Below are positions 56,526 to 64,000 of a stretch of DNA of 64,000 nucleotides, piece by piece. The stretch comes from Palaemon carinicauda. Lineage: Eukaryota > Arthropoda > Malacostraca > Decapoda > Palaemonidae. Location of the stretch: positions 317,745,826-317,809,825 of the forward strand of contig NC_090725.1 in assembly GCF_036898095.1 (NCBI RefSeq), given 5' to 3'. A program made the translations under genes and the position numbers. The notes under the pieces are model-generated. The model saw only the letters and a list, made by a program, of their open reading frames with translations, ran no database searches and was not told the DNA's origin. How positions within the stretch are numbered: the stretch's first letter is position 1; every line of letters begins with the position of its first letter.

Positions 56526-57959
56526 AAGCATATGTATATTACTATGAACATTTATTCTCTTGGCTTGATTATATGGTGGAAAACCTATAGTAACAGTTCA
56601 AGCCTTCTGGCTTACAGTTAGTCGACTAAGGATTAAATATTCTTGCCTTTTCTCGTGTTTGTTCAAGGGCCGTATATTTTGAGTGTATCTGGCATTTCTT
56701 TATGATCTGCCCAACCATTGATCAAAGAAGAAATTTTCTTCTTATGTAGAGTTAATGTACTTAAATAATGTTAAGAATCTATATTATTCTTTTCTCTCTT
56801 CCCTTTCCAAGACTCGAGTTTAGCATAAATCTCCCGAAAGAAATGATCATGGCAAGCAGAACTCATTAGCCCTTCATCAACTCTACCTCTTATGACACAA
56901 ACTCTGCTTCAGCCTTATTTCCCGAATGCTAAAATTTGTCTCAATTTACGAGACAGCTTTCACATCAGCTGAGGAGATGAGCCCATTAATATTAGAACTT
57001 TTCTTTTTACCCACTCTGACCTAGATAAACTTGGTTGGTTTTCAGCTGCCTTGTGATCAGAAGGAAGCTAGTTTAGTTTTACTTGAAGAGAAAGCATTGC
57101 GTGATAGAATATGAAAAGCGGGAGAAAACATCGGAAAGAGTGGTTTTCATTAGCATTCTATCAAGCATTATTTTATGGTTGGTAAATAACAAAATAGAAA
57201 TATCTTTATAAAAAGTCTTGATTTTTAGTTATAACTTATTTCCTTTTCAAATAATTAGTTCTGTATTATTTTATTTCTATTTCTATCACCAAAATCTTTC
57301 ATACATATGTCTCTACATAAATACATTTTTTATTATATTCGCCAAAGTTTACCTTAGGTGTCCCTCATTTTCCTTTCATACTTGGCCCTCCGTTTACAAA
57401 GATGTGCCTGCTCAATAGAATAAGCACAGACATCCCTTAAAGAAAAATTAAACTATAACAGACTATCACAAAGATGTCGGTAATATTGATTCACTATCTA
57501 TATAGGAAACTAACATGAATTGCTTGGAGTTTATTTTACACATGCTATTACAATTACGATTCGTGGTTTCATTTTCAAGCGTTACTCTCTAAATCAACAA
57601 TAATACAGTAATATACTCGAGTGAAATTTATGTGGTAGTGCTAAAGAGAATTGGAGTACTGTTGATAGTCAAAAAAAAATTTTCATAATAGGAAAAAAGA
57701 TGTTTTTTCTAAAAAAATTAGCTTTCGATTTCCACCGTCCTATTCACCAAAATATTTATTCAACAACCAATTTGATTTCTTCAATCCTTCAAACATTCCA
57801 CACTTATAAATCATTGCCCTTATTTAGATCAAGATCTCCACCCAACTGCCATCAATATCAGCAATTTTTGTTTCTGTAATTTCTTAACTTTTTCAAAGTT
57901 TTGACTTTTGTTTTTCCACAACTCTTTTTTCAATTGGGAATTAGAGAAGTAATAAATAT
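56526..57959. other. AT-rich intergenic stretch, nothing recognised
   Basis: Only short chance ORFs. Confidence 0.5.
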
Positions 57960-58440
57960 AAGGAGAGACTAAGAGAAATGATCCCTGAATCCCAAATGCA
58001 CTGGGGATGAATACCTAAATCGGGGTTTACACGGGAGAGCAGCTCGTCGAGCCTGGCTCGACAACCCTGTGTTTGCAATGATGTTCGAGCATGTAAACGG
58101 GCTATTTGGTTGTCGAGCGCGCTCGTCGAGCGGCTCGATGAAAGTCAGGCTCATCTTGACTTTTGTGGGCTAAGCTACATTGTTTGACGAGCGGTGTGAA
58201 CGTGTGAACAAGTGTCGAGCATCGAACCTCAGTTGTTATTTAAACCTGCTAGAGGAAACATAATCAAAGAAATGAATAATGGCTGCCATTAATGAAAGCA
58301 AGTATGAGAAGGAAGTCGTACTTTGATTTCATACATACATATCGGGCTCATCCAGCTTTATGGAAAGTTAAATCAAAAGACTATTCCAATAAAGTAGCCA
58401 GGAACAAAGGAATAGCGGCATCTGCATGAAATATTGAAAG
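57960..58440 (+). mobile_element. DNA-transposon relic with MADF-like peptide
   Basis: 58020-58220 is a C+G-rich patch with repeated, partly inverted GCTCGTCGAGC-like motifs (CTCGTCGAGC near 58045 and 58120, GACGAGCGG near 58187). It is preceded by GTTTACACG, which resembles transposon subterminal repeats. Downstream, 58339-58427 encodes YRAHPALWKVKSKDYSNKVA, close to the start of MADF (Adf-1-type) domains. PIF/Harbinger elements often carry a MADF/Myb gene beside such ends. A frameshift precedes the peptide near 58312 and a stop follows at about 58428. No transposase is visible, so the family is tentative. Confidence 0.45.
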
Positions 58441-58750
58441 AACTAATTTTAAAGCCTTAATTTTAAAGCAATAAACAAGTTGGTGTGTGTGAAAATTTCT
58501 CTCTTTTTAGTAGCAAATCCTTCGTCCACTTTGATCTTTTTTTTTTTCTTAGTGCCACTGCTAAAGCAATGGCTATCAAATCGTCCTGGTCGAGAGACAT
58601 GTTGACGTTGTTTTAGCACGAGGCACACTGAGGCTCAATGTACTGTCTGAAAGCTCTTCGAGCCGCTCTACAAGAATCAGCGTTGTGGGAACGGTAATGG
58701 TAATAGATGTCGTTTGGTAGGAATACCATGAATGAATAGGAGATGCAATA

Positions 58751-58752
<2 letters not shown>

Positions 58753-58806
<54 letters not shown>
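58753..58806. repeat. CT microsatellite 1
   Basis: About 27 CT units, followed by ATTGATCTGAATTTTTGGG. Confidence 0.95.
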
Positions 58807-58809
<3 letters not shown>

Positions 58810-58883
58810 AGGATATTTGTGCATCTGTTATTGATCTGAATTTTTGGGAAATTCAAATGCGCATGAAAGAATGGAAAAGTGGA

Positions 58884-58886
<3 letters not shown>

Positions 58887-58957
<71 letters not shown>
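58887..58957. repeat. CT microsatellite 2
   Basis: About 35 CT units, followed by ATTGATCTAAACTTCTGGG, a copy of the sequence after run 1. The pair reflects a local duplication of run plus flank. Confidence 0.95.
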
Positions 58958-58961
<4 letters not shown>

Positions 58962-59587
58962 GATCTAAACTTCTGGGAAATTCAAACTGCAGGAGAATTT
59001 GTTTACTATGTTTAGAAATGGTTGCTCCCTTTATCTCTTAATTTGTTTTGAACTAAAGACCTCCTTTGAGAGAAGGCTGGTTTCTCTTTCACAGAGAATT
59101 TGATCGAGAGTCAATGGACTATACGTGCAGAAATACCAAATCTCCCTTATAATGAGCTTCTCATTACTTTACTATTTTGGTCGTACATTTACTAAATAGT
59201 ATTCATAAATGGAGAAAACTTTTAGAAATAACGATTCTAGAAACCATAGCTTGATATTGAAGAAGATATGTGATATAATGGTATATTCAACAGGTTTTAT
59301 ATGATACGAATGTAAATGAAACACGGTGACTAGGCTCACCTCCAAATATGTAGAAAATAAAAAAGCCTAATGCTACTTTTTGAATGGAGAACCTATTATG
59401 CAAAAACATATATTTTTGAAAAAAAATTTCAAAAAAAAGAAAAAAAAAAACATTCACGCTTATGTTTTAGTAACAAAAATGAGAGTAAATTGTGCCACCA
59501 GAGTGACACTATTAACAGTAATTTAATCATAAAGGCACATCCATCTAATATATGATATTTGATAAGCTGAATATTTCAAATCTTTAG
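58958..59587. other. Intergenic stretch, nothing recognised
   Basis: No feature supported beyond the duplicated flank at its start. Confidence 0.5.
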
Positions 59588-59588
59588 T

Positions 59589-59589
59589 C

Positions 59590-59673
<84 letters not shown>
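59589..59673. repeat. ATT microsatellite
   Basis: About 28 ATT units, immediately before the dispersed repeat copy 3. Confidence 0.95.
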
Positions 59674-59674
<1 letters not shown>

Positions 59675-60025
59675 CACAGGCTAAGCTATAATCCTAGTTG
59701 GAAAAGGAAGATGCCATAATCACAATGGCTTCAACAGGAAAACTAGCCCAGTGAGGAAAGGAAATAAGGATATTGGCAACTATAAGAGGAATAATAAACA
59801 ATCAAAAGAACAAATCTGCTAAATCTAAAGGCACTGTAAGTTTGACTTAAATGTCTGCTGCAACAGAGCAGGCAAATAAGGAAGCTGCAACAGAAGTCTT
59901 TAGTCCTCCTACTTTTGAATAAACAAAAGAAGAAAATTGTCATTCTGTCGTTCATCATGAATGGCTTAAATGCTTTAACAATATAATTGAACAAAATCAT
60001 ACATGATGAACTCATTTCACTAACA
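59674..60025 (+). repeat. Dispersed repeat after ATT run, copy 3
   Basis: Shares CCTAGTTGGAAAAGGAAGATGCCATAA and GCCCAGTGAGGAAAGGAAAT with copy 1, in the same position relative to an ATT run. Only the first ~120 bp are clearly homologous and the remaining edge is uncertain. Confidence 0.6.
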
Positions 60026-60027
60026 TA

Positions 60028-60268
60028 CACTGTTCAAAATTTCCGGTAAAGAAAACGGTAAAAAAACATGGAATAAATGCTGTCAAGCATTTACCGTTTT
60101 AAAAACGGATATATTGACGTAAAAAAAGTGATATTACGGTCACCACCCCATGAACGATAATAACAAAATAGGGTATAAATTACGGAAGCCTTTATTTTAC
60201 TGAAATATGGCTGAGAACAGTATATTTCTAATCAGAATTTCCGATTAAATTTACGTTTTTTAACAGTG
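60028..60268. mobile_element. TA-flanked MITE, 241 bp
   Basis: Ends are inverted copies CACTGTT[C/A]AAAA, each flanked by TA (60026-60027 and 60269-60270). Size and TA target fit a Tc1/mariner-type MITE. The interior has several TTACCGTTTT/AAAACGG-like inverted motifs. No ORF. Confidence 0.6.
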
Positions 60269-60270
60269 TA

Positions 60271-60750
60271 GACACAAGAATATCATTATTTTTCCAGTAT
60301 AAAATGAAATGAAAAAGACCATATTTACATAAATTCCCATCAAATTCCCCAGCTTTTTGAAAGATTCCAGAGTAAACTATCAAAAATAAAAAACATAAAT
60401 AATGCAAAGGAGACATTAAAATGTCGTTCTCGATGAATTACGTTTCGTCTTTATAATAAGTAAAAGCAAAATCCCCCTGTAAAACTATTCAGTCGGTTTG
60501 TTTCTCTGACTTCTAAAAGGCTTTTAAGAGATCAAACACGCTTGACTTAATGCCATGAACCATGGTTTTTGGTTCTGGGCCCACTAAGAAAAGGTCTTAA
60601 GAGCTTTATGTAAATAATCCTCCCAATATCCGTCAAGGGTCTAGTGAATTCTTTATTGGAGCAAGGAATGTACGCAATGAAGATGGAGAAGGATTGGAAA
60701 TGGAAGTTTACGGTAAATTTGAGCTAATGATTATTCAAGATGCCACAACA
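60271..60750. other. Intergenic stretch, nothing recognised
   Basis: No feature supported. Confidence 0.5.
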
Positions 60751-60762
60751 GAGAGAGAGAGA

Positions 60763-60811
<49 letters not shown>
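60751..60811. repeat. AG microsatellite at LINE 3' end
   Basis: (AG)n with one GGG interruption, abutting the LINE tail. Confidence 0.95.
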
Positions 60812-60813
<2 letters not shown>

Positions 60814-60859
60814 TTATTGCCTTATTGCCTTATTCCATGTTTGGGTTCCCCCAGGTCCC

Positions 60860-62320
60860 TCAGTGTGAGGCAACTCGTATATCCACCAGAGAGTTGCTTT
60901 TGCATCTTCCGGTGTATTTTGAATCTTTCAGTCTTGGATGGTCTGGGATGCATCTTTGGTATTTATCGAGCTTATCCTTAAACACATTCACGCTCACTCC
61001 TGATATGTATCTTAGATGAGCTGGCAGCGCATTAAATAGTCGCTGCATTATCGATGCTGGTGCGTAGTGGATTAATGTCCTGTGCGCCTTCCTTAGTTTA
61101 CCTGGTATAGTTTTTGGCACTATTAATCTACCTAGGCTTGCTCTTTCTGATATGTTTAGCTCCATGATGTTTTCAGTAATTCCTTCTATTTGCTTCCATG
61201 CTTGTATTATCATGTAGCGTTCTCTTCTTCTTTCTAGACTGTATAGTTTTAAAAATTGCAGTCTTTCCCAGTAGTCAAGGTCCTTAACTTCTTCTATTCT
61301 AGCAGTATAGGATATTTGTACACCATCTATTTGTGCAATATCCTTTTGGTAGTGTGGGTACCATATCACATTGCAGTACTCGAGTGTACTACATACATAA
61401 GTTTTGTAAAGCATAATCATGTGTTTAGCTTTTCTTGTTTTAAAGTGTCTGAATAACATTCCCATTTTTGCTTTACATTTAGCCAACATTGTTGCTATTT
61501 GGTCGTTGCATAACATATTCCTATTTAACATTACACCAAGGTCTTGAATTGCTTCCTTGTTTGTGATTGTCTCGTTATTAGGTCCCTTGTATGCATATAC
61601 CATTCCTTCTGTTTCCATAATTTATTGATTCGAGTTTATCGGAGTTAAATACCATCCTATTTATCTCTGCCCATTCATATATTTTGTTTAGATCTCTTTG
61701 TAGTGAGTTCCTATCTTCATCACAAGTAATTTCTCTACTTATTCTTGTGTCATCGGCGAAACTTCTCACTACAGAGTTTTTAACATCACTGTCTATGTCT
61801 GAGATCATAATAACAAACAGCAGTGCAGCTAATACTAATACCGTACCTTGTGGCATGCCAGATATTACCTGATCTTCACTTGATTTCTCGTCATTTGCAA
61901 CCACTATCTGTTTTCTGTTTTGCAGGAATTCTTTTACCCTTTTTCCTATCTTTCCCACAATATTATGCTTCCTCATTTTTTCTCTAATATATTATGGTCT
62001 ACCTTGTCAAAGGCTTTTGCAAAATCTAGATAGATCACATCTGTGTCTTTTTCATTTATCATATTTTTATATATGTTTTCATAGTGTGCTATCAGTTGGG
62101 TTTTTGTACTGTTTCCGGGCACAAAACCGTGTTGACCTATATTAAACAAATTATTTTTAACCAAATGATTCATTATTTTCTTTTTTATTACCCTCTCATA
62201 CACTTTCATACTATGTGATGTTAGACTAACAGGTCTATAATTGCTTGCCTTTAGTCTTGATCCACTTTTGAAAATAGGGGTTATATAAGCTAATTTATGT
62301 TTAACATATATCTCGCTCAT
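60860..62320 (-). pseudogene. LINE ORF2 reverse transcriptase part
   Basis: The first piece (62320-61973) has SNYRPVSLTSHSMKVYERVI, QHGFVPGNST and motif A YLDFAKAFDKVDH. The second (61976-61578, frame changed near 61975) has SGMPQGTVL, then a disturbed GPLLF block (VLAALLF), and the catalytic SFADDTRIS (plus 61749-61754 for the two Asp). The third (61618-60860) carries the C-terminal domain with DLGVMLNR, STLEYCNVIWYPH and FNALPAHLR, ending in the usual position. At least two frameshifts, so inactive. It would copy the element's RNA at a nicked target. Confidence 0.85.
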
Positions 62321-62641
62321 ATCTACACTTTGTCTTAGCAGTATTGCAAGCGGCTTCGCAATAGTGTGTGCAGTTTTTTTTTAACAAAATCGCTGGAACA
62401 CCATCTGGTCCGGCTACCGATCCATTTTTAATTTCGCTTATAACCTTGACAATATCTACTTCATTAATATCTATATCCGTTAGATATTCAACATTTTCCT
62501 ATCTCATTACTGTTTTATTATTTTTATTCACAATTCTTGGCATGAACTCACTCTTATATTTTTTTGCTAATATGCTGCATATTTCCTTTTTTTATTCGTT
62601 AACCGCCCTTCAATTCTTAGAGGCCTATTTCTAATCTCCCT

Positions 62642-63724
62642 TTATTCATCTTTTTTGCATAAAAGTAAAGTACTTAGGGGTTTATTTTGATATTTTGAAG
62701 TGTCCTTTCTTCTAAGTCCCTTTTTTAATTTTCTTTTGATTATAATATTTTGATCTGCATTTTCTATATTACTTTTTATTTCCATCATTTTCCACACATT
62801 TTTTTTCTTTTGCAAGATTTTTCTTCCACTTTCTAATTTTCTGAAATAAGATCCTTCTGTCTCTTGGTATGCATGTCTGTTGTTTATTGTTTTTTTTTTT
62901 GGTACATATTTTTCAACAATTTTCTCCAGTATTTTGTACAGTATGTCCGTATTTACCTGTATATTATCCCTTACGAATAAATTTTTCCATTCTTTGTTCA
63001 GTTCTTCATCTATTTCTGACCATTTTATGTTCTTACTATAAAGATTATATTTTCCATATCCTACCCAACGTTTTGTACTTTGATTATCTCTGCGATCACT
63101 TGCTTTCGAATGGACTATTAATTCTGTGACATAGTGGTCAGAAATTTCCGTGTTATACACTATTATTTCTTTAACATAATTCACCTCATTCACAAATACT
63201 AGATCTAGGACATTTTCCTTTCTTGTTGGAATGTGATTTTTTTGTTGCATATTCTATCCGTTCTTTCTAATCCACGAAAGGAAAGTTAAAATCTCCGGAT
63301 TGAAGTATGTTCCAGTCTTTATGGTTTCTACATATACCGTCTTTTTTTCTATTATTATATCAAACTCCTTAGTTTTGGGGGGTCTGTAGACTACAATATT
63401 CACTAGTTTTTCAAATTCAAATTCTACCGCAATCAATTTGCATCTGTGTTGCTGTATCTTTCACACACTTTTCCTTGATTTATGTCTCTTCCATATATTG
63501 TGTCTCCCCCTTGATTCCTATTTGTTCTGTCTGATCTATATGTTTGGAAAACCCTTTATCTGGTCTTCACTGTCAGTCTCTTGGGAATACCATGTTTCAC
63601 TTATATTTAATATATCTATTTTTTCAATTTGGGTTAGTTCTTCTAAGAACTCTATTTTCCTTTTAGTGGTACTCGTGACTAAACCCTGTGCATTCATCAC
63701 TATTTTGGTTTGTTGCATCCCCAT
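62642..63724 (-). pseudogene. LINE ORF2 AP-type endonuclease part
   Basis: The endonuclease nicks the chromosomal target. Starts MGMQQTKIVMNAQGLVTS with the catalytic Glu in NISETW (GAA, plus 63596-63598). A middle piece (63436-63254) has VNIVVYRPPK, and the last piece (63250-62642) has NVLDLVFVNEV and the catalytic ISDHY (Asp-His near plus 63134-63141). Pieces are separated by frameshifts near 63530 and 63252. The linker to RT (62642-62320) is also broken. Confidence 0.8.
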
Positions 63725-64000
63725 TATTTAATATTGGTAATAATATGGATTCTCCCATGCTTCCTTCCTGTTCTGATATGATGTTCTTTTCTTCATATCC
63801 AGGAATTCTGCCATTAAAAAATCCAATGTTTCTATTATATATGCTCTTTCGCCTTCCTATTTATTCTTGTATGCATACCTGCAATTATCCCCATATCTGC
63901 ACCAACCCCTGGCATTATAGATGCTTTTTTTATAGTTGGGCTCTAAATGTGCATATTTGGGTTGAAAGGCATCATATCTTGGGGCCTTTTGTGCATAGCG
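63725..64000 (-). pseudogene. LINE ORF1 C-terminal end with CCCH-like finger
   Basis: The minus strand from the window end encodes an ARGWCRYGDNCRYAY motif, a C-x5-C type CCCH finger in which the final His appears as Tyr. A TAG follows, then a Lys/Glu-rich stretch (FLMAEFLDMKKR). ORF1 proteins of this type bind the LINE RNA. The N-terminus lies outside the window. Confidence 0.55.

Larger units (their letters stand above)
60812..64000 (-). mobile_element. CR1-like LINE, 5' end beyond window
   Basis: Minus-strand order: ORF1 C-terminus (64000-63730), endonuclease (63724-about 62640), reverse transcriptase (62320-60860), then a tail of about three GGCAATAA octamers (60812-60835). A short tandem octamer instead of poly(A) is characteristic of the CR1 group, as is the endonuclease-RT layout. 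All ORFs contain frameshifts or stops. Confidence 0.75.

Noticed and set aside
53882..56590. A ~900-codon ORF of 33-residue repeats as a protein gene
   Set aside because: It is a by-product of a 99-bp tandem repeat with one stop-free frame. It crosses the N gap, neighbouring older units are frame-broken, and no start context or domain is evident.

Overview
The window looks like intergenic DNA from a large, repeat-rich arthropod genome, most likely a decapod crustacean (shrimp-like). The reasons are three DIRS-type tyrosine-recombinase retrotransposons, a Ty3/gypsy element, a piggyBac element, a CR1-like LINE with a CCCH-finger ORF1, long AG/CT and ATT microsatellites, and a dispersed repeat that follows ATT runs. 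No host protein-coding gene, tRNA or rRNA could be recognised on either strand. The species cannot be fixed from sequence alone.

Region by region. 1-1894: 5' part of a minus-strand Ty3/gypsy element (LTR, primer-binding site, broken gag, start of a protease with a mutated active site). 2417-22632: a plus-strand DIRS element (B) into which a second, minus-strand DIRS element (A, 3337-12055) is inserted exactly at B's 5' ITR/body junction. Both have gag, RT/RNase H and tyrosine recombinase (YR) regions, all broken. B also carries a 2.2-kb internal chimeric duplication and a 158-bp duplication in its YR. 24393-26933: a piggyBac element with TTAA ends and a disrupted transposase that keeps its three catalytic Asp codons and its C-terminal Cys-rich finger. 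28378-28625: a LINE 3' relic. 29356-32530: a 3.2-kb non-autonomous TTAA element holding about five copies of a 372-bp tandem repeat. 33894-40857: a third, strongly decayed DIRS element (C, minus strand) from another family. 42255-47100: arrays of a roughly 135-bp tandem repeat, invaded by a DIRS ITR relic. 49135-56000: a segmentally duplicated zone that ends in 22 perfectly phased 99-bp repeats and runs into a 500-bp assembly gap. 57960-58440: a DNA-transposon-like relic with a MADF-like peptide. 60028-60268: a TA-flanked MITE. 60812-64000: a CR1-like LINE on the minus strand, cut by the window end.

The elements are genomic parasites rather than cooperating genes. In an active DIRS, Gag would package the RNA, RT/RNase H would make a circular DNA using the internal complementary region (ICR), and YR would insert it without a target duplication. 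The A-in-B nesting preserves that insertion signature: an AAA core, no duplication, and ITR subfamilies that pair A with A and B with B. All coding regions here contain stops or frameshifts, so every copy appears to be dead. The A/B bodies are visibly richer in G+C than the AT-rich DNA around them.
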